Origin: an uncultured Clostridia bacterium
GTDB lineage: Bacteria; Bacillota; Clostridia; Christensenellales; QALW01
DNA: 64,000 nt
Assembly: GCA_934434555.1 (NCBI GenBank)
Contig: CAKRZX010000007.1
Span: forward strand, 1-64,000
Direction of reading: 5' to 3'
The first letter of the stretch is position 1; each line of letters starts with the position of its first letter. The translations under genes were made by a program, and so were the position numbers. This document shows, piece after piece, positions 8,240 through 17,231 of the stretch. The notes beneath the pieces are model-generated. The model saw nothing but the letters and a program-made list of their open reading frames with translations. It made no database searches and was not told where the DNA came from.

Positions 8240-9493
8240 ATGAGCAATCGCTACGAATCAGCAAAGGCTATGTATGCCGCTTACGGCGTAGATACCGATG
8301 CAGCAATCAAAAAACTCAAAAACATACCTCTTTCGGTACACTGCTGGCAGGGCGATGACGTTACCGGCTTTGACCATGACGGCCCGCTTACCGGCGGAAT
8401 TCAGACGACGGGCAACTATCCCGGCAAGGCAAGAACTCCCGAAGAACTTATGGCGGATATGGATAAGGTTCTGTCACTTACTCCGGGAAAGAAGAAACTT
8501 AATCTTCACGCCTGCTATGCAATATTTGAAAAGGGCGAGTTTGTTGACCGTGACAAAATCGAGCCCAGGCATTTTGCAAAATGGGTAGAGTACGCGAAGG
8601 AAAGAAATATGGGTATCGACTTTAACCCCACTTTCTTCTCTCACCCCATGGTAAAAGACGGACTTACACTTTCAAGCCCCGACGAGAAAGTAAGAAAATT
8701 CTGGATTGAGCACGGCAAGGCTTGTATCCGCATTTCGGAATACTTCGCAAAGGAAACAGGCGTTCCCTGTGTTATGAATATCTGGACAGGTGACGGTTTC
8801 AAGGATATTCCCGCCGACAGAATGATGCCCAGAATGCGCTATAAGGAGTCAATTGAAGAGATTCTTTCCGAACCCTATGACAGGAATCTTGTTAAACCCT
8901 GTGTAGAGAGCAAAGTTTTTGGTATCGGTGTTGAGGCTTACACGGTAGGTTCTGCCGAACTCTCACTGTCGTTTGCGGCAACTCACGAGGGCTGTATGCC
9001 CCTTATGGATAACGGGCATTATCACCCCACCGAGGTCGTTTCGGATAAAATCCCCGCACTGCTTTGCTTCTATCCCGAGTTTGCACTGCATATCACACGC
9101 CCCATTCGTTGGGACTCTGACCACGTAGTTCTGCTTGACGACGAAACAAAGGAAATGGCAAAAGAGATAGTTCGCAACAACGCTCTTGACAGAATCTATA
9201 TGGCGCTTGACTATTTTGATGCAAGCATCAACCGTGTTTCGGCTTGGGTAGTAGGTATCCGTTCGTGGCAGAAAGCGTTGCTTATGGCTATGTGCACACC
9301 CAATGAGATGCTTAAAGAGTTGCAGGACGAAGCAAACTTCACAAAACTTATGGTTATGCAGGAAGAGATGAAAACTCTGCCTTTCGGCGATATTTGGGCA
9401 AAATACTGCGAAGAATGCGGTGTTGCCGCTGATACGGCTTGGTTTGACGATATTATGCAGTACGAAAAGGACGTTCTTTCAAAGAGAGCGTAA
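8240..9493 (+). CDS. rhaA: L-rhamnose isomerase
   Basis: 417 residues, close to the usual 419, with AAAAGGAG before the ATG. The sequence reads through the family's conserved core: SVHCWQGDDVTGFD near the N-terminus, KLNLHACYAI, GIDFNPTFFSHP, and the metal-site region DNGHYHPTEVVSDKIPALL. It converts L-rhamnose to L-rhamnulose in the cytoplasm. It has its own promoter and terminator, and no rhamnulokinase, aldolase or transporter is adjacent, so the rest of the pathway must be elsewhere or feed into the downstream sugar-acid genes. Confidence 0.95.
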   Translation: MSNRYESAKAMYAAYGVDTDAAIKKLKNIPLSVHCWQGDDVTGFDHDGPLTGGIQTTGNYPGKARTPEELMADMDKVLSLTPGKKKLNLHACYAIFEKGEFVDRDKIEPRHFAKWVEYAKERNMGIDFNPTFFSHPMVKDGLTLSSPDEKVRKFWIEHGKACIRISEYFAKETGVPCVMNIWTGDGFKDIPADRMMPRMRYKESIEEILSEPYDRNLVKPCVESKVFGIGVEAYTVGSAELSLSFAATHEGCMPLMDNGHYHPTEVVSDKIPALLCFYPEFALHITRPIRWDSDHVVLLDDETKEMAKEIVRNNALDRIYMALDYFDASINRVSAWVVGIRSWQKALLMAMCTPNEMLKELQDEANFTKLMVMQEEMKTLPFGDIWAKYCEECGVAADTAWFDDIMQYEKDVLSKRA

Positions 9494-9506
9494 TGAAAAA
9501 TTTAAT

Positions 9507-9532
9507 GCCGCGGTTTTTACCGCGGCTTTTTT
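9507..9532 (+). terminator. Terminator after rhaA
   Basis: GCCGCGG (9507-9513) pairs with CCGCGGC (9520-9526), then TTTTTT. The converging araC-type gene ends at 9531, and its opposite arm is followed by AT-rich sequence, so the hairpin may serve both directions. Confidence 0.9.
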
Positions 9533-10388
9533 AATGCAGTAAATCGTCGGATTTTCGGTATTCTTTGGGCGTTATTCCAGAAAAGCGTCTGAATGCTTTG
9601 TTGAAATTCGCGGTGCTGTTAAACCCGCAGGACAGGGCGATATCAAGTATGTTCATATGCGGATATGCAGTCAGCATTCGCTGTGCGATTTCAACGCGTT
9701 TTGAAACTATGTAGTCCCAAAGCGATATTTTACAGGCTTTTTTGAACAAAAGCGAAAAGTAATTCGGGCTTAAACCCGCGGCAGAGGCTATTTCGTCCAA
9801 TGTCAGGGGCGAAGATATTCTCGGTTCAATGTATTTAAGCGCCGCCTGAATGCCCGAAAACTGCGAAACCGAGGCGCCGTCGGCACGGTAGCCGTGCTCA
9901 CGCAAAAGAGTAATAAGCATTTCGCAAACAATTCCGTGAATCATCTGTACGTATTCTTCTTTTTGTCCGACAATCTCTTTTTCGGCGCAAAGCATAAGAT
10001 TGCGCAGTTTTTCGCAATTCTCTTTGGGAATAAAATTCTTAAAATCCTTACTGTGAGAAAAGCAAAGGTTTGCGCTTGTGAAAGTATCTCCGGCAATGAA
10101 AAGCGGCTCAAAATGCATATTCAGTATTTCAAGCCCCTGTTTTTCAACAAGCGAAATATTGTGCTGTTCGTTTGATGCAAACACAAGCATATCGCCGGGG
10201 GAAATGCCGTAATTGCCCGATTGCGTCTGATAGGTTCCGCTTCCTGCAAGCACAAGCGTTATTTCAAAGGAAGTGTGGCTGTGTTTGAAAAATCCGCGGA
10301 CGCCCGGCGAAACCGCTGCGTGCCACATTCTTAACAAAATGCCGCCCGCGGAAGTGTAAATTGCGCCCGATTCTTTTATTTCAGTCAT
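9531..10388 (-). CDS. AraC family transcriptional regulator
   Basis: 285 residues with GAGGTTT before the ATG. The N-terminal cupin-like sensor (about 20-165) has the HSHTSFEITLVLAGSGTY and GDMLVFASNEQHN pattern. The C-terminal double helix-turn-helix (about 185-280) shows LTLDEIASAAGLSPNYFSLL and ILDIALSCGFNSTANFNKAF-type motifs. It is transcribed away from the enolase-superfamily gene and lies between it and rhaA, so it most likely senses a sugar or sugar acid and controls the 10528 operon. Confidence 0.9.
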   Translation of the reverse strand: MTEIKESGAIYTSAGGILLRMWHAAVSPGVRGFFKHSHTSFEITLVLAGSGTYQTQSGNYGISPGDMLVFASNEQHNISLVEKQGLEILNMHFEPLFIAGDTFTSANLCFSHSKDFKNFIPKENCEKLRNLMLCAEKEIVGQKEEYVQMIHGIVCEMLITLLREHGYRADGASVSQFSGIQAALKYIEPRISSPLTLDEIASAAGLSPNYFSLLFKKACKISLWDYIVSKRVEIAQRMLTAYPHMNILDIALSCGFNSTANFNKAFRRFSGITPKEYRKSDDLLH

Positions 10389-10404
10389 ATAAACCTCAAT
10401 ACAG

Positions 10405-10435
10405 TAATATAGTTTGCAAACTGCATAATATAGTT
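10405..10435. promoter_or_regulatory. Likely AraC-type operator between divergent genes
   Basis: A direct repeat, TAATATAGTT, occurs at 10405-10414 and 10426-10435, 21 bases apart (two helical turns), as expected for AraC-family half-sites. A perfect palindrome AGTTTGCAAACT (10411-10422) overlaps it. Confidence 0.55.
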
Positions 10436-10527
10436 GATGAAATATATTCCCGCAGAATTTAGAATATAGATGTATTTTAATCCAAGACTTTAATTAAGTC
10501 AATAATAAATTTTGTGAAAGGGATATT

Positions 10528-11865
10528 ATGAACACTTATTCTAATCCGTCTGACTTGAAAATCACCGATATGCGCTTTGTGGACATTGACGGAGCACCCA
10601 AGCGCTGCACTATTCTTAAAATTTACACCAATCAGGGCATATGCGGTTACGGTGAAGTCCGTGATGCATCAAGTAAAACTTATGCTTTAATGCTTAAAAG
10701 CAGAATTTTAGGGGAAAACCCCTGTAATGTGGATAAGATATTCCGCAAAATCAAGCAGTTCGGCGGACCGTCAAGACAGGGCGGTGGAGTTTCAGGTATT
10801 GAAATTGCCCTTTGGGACTTGGCGGGCAAGGCATACGGTGTTCCTATGTATCAGCTTCTCGGCGGGAAATTCCGCGATGAAGTGCGCGTTTACTGCGATA
10901 CCGACGTTGACGGCAAGCACACGGGACGTGATATGGGAAAAGCACTGAAAAAGCGTATGGAAATGGGATTCACTTTCCTTAAAATGGATTTGGGAATAGG
11001 ACTGCTTATCGATGAGCCGGGCACACTCAACGCACCTCTCGGCTTTTTGGACGATATGAAAAAATACGCGCCCCATTTAATCAACGTTCAGGGCGGAAGC
11101 GTTACCGCCGATATGGTAAAGCAGCAGAAAAGTTATTTGCTTGTTACAACCGCGCACCCGTTTACGGGAATCCATATAACCGAAAAGGGACTTGACTATT
11201 TGGAAAACTACGTGAGGGAAGTGCGCGAAGTTATCGGCTATGACGTACCTCTTGCAATCGACCATTTCGGCCACGTGTGTGTTGAGGACTGCATCCGTTT
11301 TGCAAAAAGAATGGAGAAATACAATCTTGCGTGGATTGAAGATATGGTTCCGTGGATGTATACCGACCAATACGTGCGCCTGAAAAACAGCACTTGTGTG
11401 CCTGTCTGCACGGGTGAGGATATGTACCTTAAAGAACCTTTTGAAAAAATTATAAAGGCGGGCGGAGTATCGGTAATTCACCCGGATATCTTAACTTGCG
11501 GCGGCGCAATGGAACTGAAAAAAATTGCCGATATTGCCGATGAAAACGGCGTTGCGGTTGCGGTGCATATGGCAGAAAGTCCCATTGCCTGCCTTGCGGC
11601 GGTGCATACGGCGGCGGCAATGCACAATGTTCTTGCCCTTGAATTCCATTCGGTGGATGTTCCATGGTGGGCGGATATCGTTACCGGCATAAAGAATCCG
11701 CTTTTTGAAAACGGATTCATAAAAGTGCCCGAAAAGCCCGGCATCGGCTTTGACGATATCAATGAAGAAGTAATAAAAGCGCACATAAATAAAGATATCC
11801 CCGGATATTTTGAATCCACCGACGAGTGGAACAGGGAATTTTCAAATGACAGGATTTGGAGTTAG
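10528..11865 (+). CDS. Enolase-superfamily acid-sugar dehydratase
   Basis: 445 residues, AAAGGGA before the ATG. It is a mandelate racemase/muconate lactonising-type protein: capping domain to about 130, then a barrel with K152-x-D154 (FLKMDLG), metal ligands D245, E271 and E297, and the late HPD (318-320) and H347. The DHFGH at 245-249 resembles the D-x-H type seen in mannonate and galactonate dehydratases. A long insert (about 157-215) lies before the metal site. It probably removes water from an aldonic acid to give a 2-keto-3-deoxy acid. Its operon carries a pyruvate-aldolase-like gene and an SDR, which fits; the substrate cannot be read from sequence. Confidence 0.85.
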   Translation: MNTYSNPSDLKITDMRFVDIDGAPKRCTILKIYTNQGICGYGEVRDASSKTYALMLKSRILGENPCNVDKIFRKIKQFGGPSRQGGGVSGIEIALWDLAGKAYGVPMYQLLGGKFRDEVRVYCDTDVDGKHTGRDMGKALKKRMEMGFTFLKMDLGIGLLIDEPGTLNAPLGFLDDMKKYAPHLINVQGGSVTADMVKQQKSYLLVTTAHPFTGIHITEKGLDYLENYVREVREVIGYDVPLAIDHFGHVCVEDCIRFAKRMEKYNLAWIEDMVPWMYTDQYVRLKNSTCVPVCTGEDMYLKEPFEKIIKAGGVSVIHPDILTCGGAMELKKIADIADENGVAVAVHMAESPIACLAAVHTAAAMHNVLALEFHSVDVPWWADIVTGIKNPLFENGFIKVPEKPGIGFDDINEEVIKAHINKDIPGYFESTDEWNREFSNDRIWS

Positions 11866-11869
11866 TAAA

Positions 11870-13186
11870 ATGAAAAAAACAGCACCTGAGTGGTTCAGCC
11901 ACGGCGCAATTTATCAGATAAATCCCAGAACTTTTTCTTCCGAGGGAACAATCAGGGCGGTTGAAAAAGAACTGCCGTTTATAGCGGCACTTGGATTTGA
12001 AACGGTATACCTTTGTCCGGTTTTTACCGAGGACGACTCAAAAGACGAGTCCTGTTGGAGCGACAGACAGAAAAAATCGAAAACGGGTAATCCGAAAAAT
12101 CCGTACAGAATAAAGAACTATTTTACCGTTGACGAAGAGTACGGCACAACGGAGGATTTGAAAAGTTTTGTATTGCGGGCTCACGAATTGAAAATGCACG
12201 TTCTGCTTGACCTTGTTTATATGCATATTGCTCCCAATGCGGACATACTTAAAACTCACCCCGAGTTTGCAAGGCACGACGAAAAGGGCAATATCATAGC
12301 GAGCCAGTATCATTTTCCGTATTTGAATTTTGATTGCCCGGGACTCAGGGAATACCTTTATGCAAATATGGTTTACCTGCTTGCGGAAATCGGCTGTGAC
12401 GGGTTCAGGTGCGATGCATCGGACGAAACGCCCCTCGATTTCTGGACGGAGGGCAAAAAACGCATTCAAAGAATCAAGCCCGATGCAGTGCTTATACATG
12501 AGGGCTCAAAGACGGAATATCTTAAAACATTTGATGCCATGTACGGATTTTCGTATCACGAATCCCTGTACAGAATCCTTGACAGTGCGGGCACGGCGGA
12601 AGAATTCAAAAGTGATTTTGATTCCGTATTTGAAAAAGTGCCGAAAGGGACGTTTATCGTGCGCGATATGGATAATCACGACACCGTTACCGACTGGCCC
12701 GAACGGGTTGAAAAACTTGCCGGTCACGACGGAAGCGAAATGCTTATCGCGATGAATTACTTTATAAGCGGAATACCTATGGTGTACTGCGGTAACGAAC
12801 TTGCCGACAGCAATAGGCTGAGTATGTTTGCAAACAGGTTTTATCCGGGGAATTTTGAATTTTCCGACCGCAGCAAAAAGAATACCGAGGCTGCACTCAG
12901 GCGTCAGGAGAAAATTTGGGAGTTTAACGACATAAGACGCAAATCGGATACGCTTGCTTTCGGCGGTTTCTCGTGGCTGAAAACAGGCGAAAATGTGCTC
13001 GGATTCGTGCGCAAGGGCGAAAACGAAAACATTAAGTTTATTTGCGCCTTTTCGGATGCCACGGTAAAACTCCCTAAAACGGCGGAGATTTTGGTTCAGA
13101 ATAATTTTGACGGTGTGCATCTGCATAAACACGGTTACATTGCGTGGAGGGAGAAAAAATGCATTTTAACAACAGAAACGAAATAA
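11870..13186 (+). CDS. GH13 alpha-amylase family glycosidase, intracellular
   Basis: 438 residues from the ATG at 11870, behind TGGAG; earlier in-frame starts overlap the previous gene. All four GH13 regions are visible: DLVYMH (114-119), GFRCDASD with nucleophile D182, acid/base E211 in LIHEGSK, and MDNHD with D271. There is no signal peptide, so it acts inside the cell on an imported oligosaccharide. It starts only four bases after the dehydratase gene ends, and the aldolase gene overlaps its 3' end, so all three are co-transcribed. It is shorter than most amylases and lacks an obvious extra beta-domain. Confidence 0.88.
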   Translation: MKKTAPEWFSHGAIYQINPRTFSSEGTIRAVEKELPFIAALGFETVYLCPVFTEDDSKDESCWSDRQKKSKTGNPKNPYRIKNYFTVDEEYGTTEDLKSFVLRAHELKMHVLLDLVYMHIAPNADILKTHPEFARHDEKGNIIASQYHFPYLNFDCPGLREYLYANMVYLLAEIGCDGFRCDASDETPLDFWTEGKKRIQRIKPDAVLIHEGSKTEYLKTFDAMYGFSYHESLYRILDSAGTAEEFKSDFDSVFEKVPKGTFIVRDMDNHDTVTDWPERVEKLAGHDGSEMLIAMNYFISGIPMVYCGNELADSNRLSMFANRFYPGNFEFSDRSKKNTEAALRRQEKIWEFNDIRRKSDTLAFGGFSWLKTGENVLGFVRKGENENIKFICAFSDATVKLPKTAEILVQNNFDGVHLHKHGYIAWREKKCILTTETK

Positions 13187-14073
13187 TTGCGCTTACGCCG
13201 CTTTGGAAAGGCGAGCGCTTGCCTGACGGCAGACCGAAAGTGGAGGATAAATATCTTGACGCGCTTTACGGTATGACCCTTGAAGAGGTCTGGAAGCCGA
13301 TATTCGTGCTGGGGTATGAGCATCAGTTCGTGGGCGGAGGAGAAAACCCCCTCACTCCGCTGCACGATGACGGGCGGAAGCTTATTGGCAGGGCGGTAAC
13401 GTGTACGTACTGCCCGACCCGTCCGGATTTACACGAAGTTCAGTTTGCCCGCGGCGCCGGGGACGGGCTGAAAGGAAATTACAATCAGTGGGTAATTGAT
13501 AATCTCTGTGAGCGCGACGTTGTGGTCTGCGATATGTTCGACAAAATATATAAAGGTACTTTCCTTGGCGGAAATCTTACCACAGCGCTTCATAAGCACA
13601 CAAAAACGGGCGGCGCGGTAATCTGGGGCGGCGTGCGCGACGTGGAACAGATGAAAAAAGTGCCCGACGTACAGGTGTACTATCGGGGAATTGACCCCAC
13701 ACCCATAAGAGAATTCGTTATGAAAGACTGGAATAATATCACGTCTTTCGGCGGCGCGGTTTGTCTGCCGGGCGATGTGGTGTTCGGCGCGGGCGGCGGA
13801 GTGCTGTTTATTCCGGCACACCTTGTTGCCGATGTGGTTGACGGCGCGGCAAAAACTCATGTTAAGGACGATTTCGGCTTTGAAATGATTTGCAAAGGCG
13901 TATTTACCACCGCTCAGATTGACAAAAATACCTGGACGGAAGAAATGCTTGATTTGTTGGTAAAATGGATAAAAACCGACCCGCGGGGCGAAGAGTATCG
14001 CGGACTTGACTGGTCAAAGGAATACGATTTGGCGCGTAACGGCGACCCCAATGACACGCAGACCGCACTGTAA
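13159..14073 (+). CDS. RraA-like / HMG-type class II pyruvate aldolase
   Basis: 304 residues from the ATG at 13159, chosen because GGAGGGA lies just before it. The centre carries the RraA fold signature: GRAVTCTYCP, then WGGVRDVEQM, whose Arg-Asp pair is the metal and substrate site in HMG/CHA aldolases, then GDVVFGAGGGVLFIP. The family's aldolase members split 4-hydroxy-2-oxo acids into pyruvate plus a second product; true RraA proteins regulate RNase E but are shorter. Next to a sugar-acid dehydratase and an SDR, an aldolase role on the 2-keto-3-deoxy product is the best inference. Confidence 0.82.
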   Translation: MHFNNRNEIIALTPLWKGERLPDGRPKVEDKYLDALYGMTLEEVWKPIFVLGYEHQFVGGGENPLTPLHDDGRKLIGRAVTCTYCPTRPDLHEVQFARGAGDGLKGNYNQWVIDNLCERDVVVCDMFDKIYKGTFLGGNLTTALHKHTKTGGAVIWGGVRDVEQMKKVPDVQVYYRGIDPTPIREFVMKDWNNITSFGGAVCLPGDVVFGAGGGVLFIPAHLVADVVDGAAKTHVKDDFGFEMICKGVFTTAQIDKNTWTEEMLDLLVKWIKTDPRGEEYRGLDWSKEYDLARNGDPNDTQTAL

Positions 14074-14084
14074 AGGAGAATAAT

Positions 14085-14825
14085 ATGGAAAAAGTAAAAA
14101 AAGCGCTCATTACAGGTTCGTCGCGGGGCATAGGCAGAGCAGCGGCGATAACCCTTGCGCAAAACGGGTTTTATATCTATGTTCATTCAAGCACCGCCGG
14201 CTCTGAAAAAGCAAATGAAACGCTTGGGAAAATTCGCGCCACCGGCGGAACGGGTGAGATTGTTTCGGCGAATTTGTGCGATACGGCACAGACAGGAATG
14301 CTTGCAAAAAAGTGTGCCGATGCGGACGTGCTTGTGCTCAACGCGTCGGTGCAGATTCGCGAAAAATGGTATGATATAACCGAGGAAGAGTGCGAAAAAC
14401 AAATTAACTGCAACTTTGTTTCATCGCTTATTCTTATTCAGGCTGTTACGGAACATATGCAAAAGGAGAAGTGGGGCAGAATCATAACCGTAGGCAGTGT
14501 TCAGGAGAAAAAACCGCATCCGGATATGCTTGTATACTCCGCAAGCAAGGCGGCGCAGAGCAATATGGTGCAGTCTTTGGCGCTTCAACTTGCGCCTTTC
14601 GGCATTACGGTAAATAACGTTGCGCCCGGCGTAATTTACACCGACCGCAATATAAAAGCGCTTTCGGACGAAGCATATGCCGAACAGGTAAAACGGTCTA
14701 TTCCGCTGGGCTTTTACGGTCAGCCGGAAGATATTTCGGGCATAATTGAATTGCTTGCGTCCGACGGCGGAAGATATATAACAGGGCAGAATATTTTTGT
14801 TGACGGCGGAAAAAGCATAATGTAG
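14085..14825 (+). CDS. Short-chain dehydrogenase/reductase
   Basis: 246 residues, AAAGGAG before the ATG. It is a classical SDR: TGSSRGIG nucleotide motif at 10-17, LNAS in place of NNAG, catalytic Ser in VGSVQEK, YSASK catalytic Tyr/Lys, and a C-terminal ITGQNIFVDGG. The cofactor is NAD(H) or NADP(H). As the last enzyme of the dehydratase-GH13-aldolase operon it could oxidise the starting sugar to its lactone or act on the keto-deoxy intermediate. Confidence 0.9.
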   Translation: MEKVKKALITGSSRGIGRAAAITLAQNGFYIYVHSSTAGSEKANETLGKIRATGGTGEIVSANLCDTAQTGMLAKKCADADVLVLNASVQIREKWYDITEEECEKQINCNFVSSLILIQAVTEHMQKEKWGRIITVGSVQEKKPHPDMLVYSASKAAQSNMVQSLALQLAPFGITVNNVAPGVIYTDRNIKALSDEAYAEQVKRSIPLGFYGQPEDISGIIELLASDGGRYITGQNIFVDGGKSIM

Positions 14826-14846
14826 AATATATCCGAGGTGATAAGT

Positions 14847-15524
14847 TTGACGGATATACAAAAGCAACTTTTTCTGTTGCAGGATAAAGATTACGGCGAT
14901 TTTCAGTCTCGCCTTATGCCGGACTATGACAGAAACAGGATTATCGGCGTACGTACGCCTGCACTAAGAAAACTTGCAAACAGTTTATACCGCTCGGGTG
15001 ATAAAAGCGCTTTTTTGCTCCCGCACGAATACTACGAAGAATATAATCTGCATGGATTTTTGATTGAAGAAATCAGGGACTTTGATGCTTGCGTTGCGGC
15101 GATTGAAGAATTCTTGCCGTTTGTTGACAACTGGGCTACCTGCGACTGCGTTAATCCGCCCGTTTTTTCAAAGAATCGTGAGAAACTTTATCCGTATGCA
15201 GTAAAGTGGATAAATTCCGAAAAGTGCTACACCGTGCGTTACGGCATAAAATGCATTATGAACTGCTTTCTTGACGACGGCTTTAAGGAAGAATACCTTG
15301 ACCTTGTTGCGGACGTTAAAAGCGATGAATACTACGTAAAAATGATGCAGGCGTGGTTTTTTGCCACCGCCTTGGCGAAACAGTACGATGCGGCAGTGAA
15401 GTATTTTGTGCATCCCCGCCTTGAACCGTGGACGCACAATAAGGCAATCCAGAAAGCGCGGGAGAGTTTCAGAATAAGTAAAGAACAAAAGGAATATCTG
15501 AATTCACTTAAAATAAAGCAATAA
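14847..15524 (+). CDS. AlkD-like DNA alkylation repair protein
   Basis: 225 residues from the TTG at 14847, placed four bases after GAGGTGATAA. It is helical throughout and matches the DNA alkylation repair family: GVRTPALRKLAN near the start, EEYNLHGFLIEE, FVDNWATCDCVNP, YTVRYGIKCIMNCFLDD and a C-terminal AIQKARESFRISKEQKEYL. AlkD-type HEAT-repeat glycosylases remove bulky or cationic alkylated bases. It has no clear link to the sugar genes around it and may simply be carried in the same transcript. Confidence 0.85.
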   Translation: MTDIQKQLFLLQDKDYGDFQSRLMPDYDRNRIIGVRTPALRKLANSLYRSGDKSAFLLPHEYYEEYNLHGFLIEEIRDFDACVAAIEEFLPFVDNWATCDCVNPPVFSKNREKLYPYAVKWINSEKCYTVRYGIKCIMNCFLDDGFKEEYLDLVADVKSDEYYVKMMQAWFFATALAKQYDAAVKYFVHPRLEPWTHNKAIQKARESFRISKEQKEYLNSLKIKQ

Positions 15525-15592
15525 ATGCGCATATGTGCATTTACCAGATTCGGTATAGTTTTCGGTATATACATAAAAAGGAGAGAAAGAAA

Positions 15593-16939
15593 ATGCTTGA
15601 CCCAAAGGAAAACAGAGAAATATGGCTTAAAGCGGCAAATGAAAGCCGCGGGGAAATCGGCGCGAGAGTTAAAAACGGCATTGAAAGATACCGTAAAGGG
15701 CTGTGCCGTGTTCGCCTTACCGACAGTGACGGGAATCCCGTAAAAGGGGCAAAAATCAGGATTGACCAGCAGACCCATGATTTCGGATTCGGCGCAAACA
15801 TATTTATGCTTGACGAATTTCCCGACGAAAGCGACAACAAAACTTATCGCGAACAGTTTAAGCGGTTTTTTAATCTTGCCACTGTGCCGTTTTATTGGAA
15901 CGGCTTGGAACCTGAACAGAGCAAGCCCCGATACGAAAAGAACAGCCCGAAAGTGTGGCGCAGACCCGCACCCGAAAGGTGCATGGAATACTGCGAAGAA
16001 AACGGAATAATGCCAAAACTGCACTGCCTTGTCTACGATAAGGCCATTCCCGAGTGGCTTCCGATAAACGATATGAGAGCAATGGAAGCGTACTACGAAG
16101 AGCGTTTCAGGCAGATTTCGGAGCGCTTTTGCGGCAGAATGCTTGAATTTGAAGTTATCAACGAACTTCTTTGCGAGTATGGATGGAATTTTAAGAGTGT
16201 AATAAGCGGTAAGCGGGATATCGTGGAGTGGGCGTTTGCACTGGCGGAAAAGTATTTTCCGAACGAAACGCTCGTTATCAATGAGGGCGAACCGAGCGTG
16301 TTGAGGAATCTGTCAAACTACCGCAACGGATATTTTCTTTTGATTGAAAATGCGCTGAAAAGCGGCGCGAGAATAGATAAAATCGGTATGCAGCATCATA
16401 TTTTCACCGGCGCGAACACGAAAACCGATGAAGAATATGAGAGCCAGGTAAAACAGGGCGATTCGTTTGTAGACCCCGAAAAGATTCTTGCGGGGCTTGA
16501 CAGAATGGCGGAGTTTTCTCTGCCCCTTGAAATGACCGAGGTTACCGTTCCCACGTTCGGCACAACCGATGAGGACGAGGAATTGCAGGCGGATTTATTG
16601 GAGTTAATGTACACTCTGTGGTTCAGCCACCCCGACATGGAAGATATCGTATACTGGAATCTGCCCGACGGGTATGCTTACAGTGACGGTATCTGGTGGG
16701 ACGAAAACCGTTGCCGCGGCGGACTGTTTCATCACGATTTATCGCCGAAGAAATCTGCGTTAAGGCTTGAAAAACTGACAAAGGAAATCTGGCACACAAA
16801 AGAAGAGATTACAACCGATGAAAACGGCTATGCGGAGTTCAGAGGATTTTTCGGCAATTATTCCGTGTGCGGCGAGGGCTTTAAGGCGGAAATCGGCTTG
16901 CATAAGGGTGAAAACATTCTTAATGAAATAAAAATCTGA
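15593..16939 (+). CDS. GH10 family xylanase-like glycosidase, intracellular
   Basis: 448 residues from the ATG at 15593 behind AAAAGGAGAGAAAG. The N-terminal strand-rich piece (about 35-68: VRLTDSDGNPVKGAKI) precedes a GH10-type barrel: acid/base E191 in FEVINE, IGMQHHIF (265-271) and nucleophile E316 in LEMTEV. No signal peptide is present, so it probably degrades imported xylo-oligosaccharides or related aryl or sugar-acid conjugates. It closes the sugar island; the upstream dehydratase and aldolase could process a sugar acid it releases, which is inference. Confidence 0.85.
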   Translation: MLDPKENREIWLKAANESRGEIGARVKNGIERYRKGLCRVRLTDSDGNPVKGAKIRIDQQTHDFGFGANIFMLDEFPDESDNKTYREQFKRFFNLATVPFYWNGLEPEQSKPRYEKNSPKVWRRPAPERCMEYCEENGIMPKLHCLVYDKAIPEWLPINDMRAMEAYYEERFRQISERFCGRMLEFEVINELLCEYGWNFKSVISGKRDIVEWAFALAEKYFPNETLVINEGEPSVLRNLSNYRNGYFLLIENALKSGARIDKIGMQHHIFTGANTKTDEEYESQVKQGDSFVDPEKILAGLDRMAEFSLPLEMTEVTVPTFGTTDEDEELQADLLELMYTLWFSHPDMEDIVYWNLPDGYAYSDGIWWDENRCRGGLFHHDLSPKKSALRLEKLTKEIWHTKEEITTDENGYAEFRGFFGNYSVCGEGFKAEIGLHKGENILNEIKI

Positions 16940-16991
16940 ATCACACTTTTTGCGAAAAGAACATAGTATATTATCGCAGGGAGTGATTATT

Positions 16992-17186
16992 ATGACGTGT
17001 TCACAATGCGCCGCAAATTCAGGCGCCTGCAACAGGTGCAACGCACAAATTAAATGCGTTGCAAGTTGGCTTTCCCGCTATCAGGAGGGCTGTATAAGCA
17101 CACTGCCGAGGCTGAATAACGGTTCTGCGGGCGAAAATTGCTGCGCCGGTTCGGGAATCGTTTACCGCAGCCTTTGCTCACGCTGA
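16992..17186 (+). CDS. Small cysteine-rich protein of unknown function
   Basis: 64 residues from the ATG at 16992 behind GGGAGTGA. It has nine cysteines (3, 6, 13, 16, 22, 34, 50, 51, 62), with two CxxC pairs at the N-terminus, so metal binding or disulfides are plausible. No signal peptide and no membrane segment are seen. It is followed within six bases by a strong terminator, so it is a compact transcription unit. I do not recognise a family. Confidence 0.6.
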   Translation: MTCSQCAANSGACNRCNAQIKCVASWLSRYQEGCISTLPRLNNGSAGENCCAGSGIVYRSLCSR

Positions 17187-17191
17187 ATTTT

Positions 17192-17223
17192 ATCCCCATT
17201 CTTTTTAGAGTGGGGATTTTTTT
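17192..17223 (+). terminator. Terminator after cysteine-rich gene
   Basis: ATCCCCATTCT (17192-17202) pairs with AGAGTGGGGAT (17207-17217), one G-U pair, and runs into a T-tract. Confidence 0.9.
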
Positions 17224-17231
17224 GTGCATAA

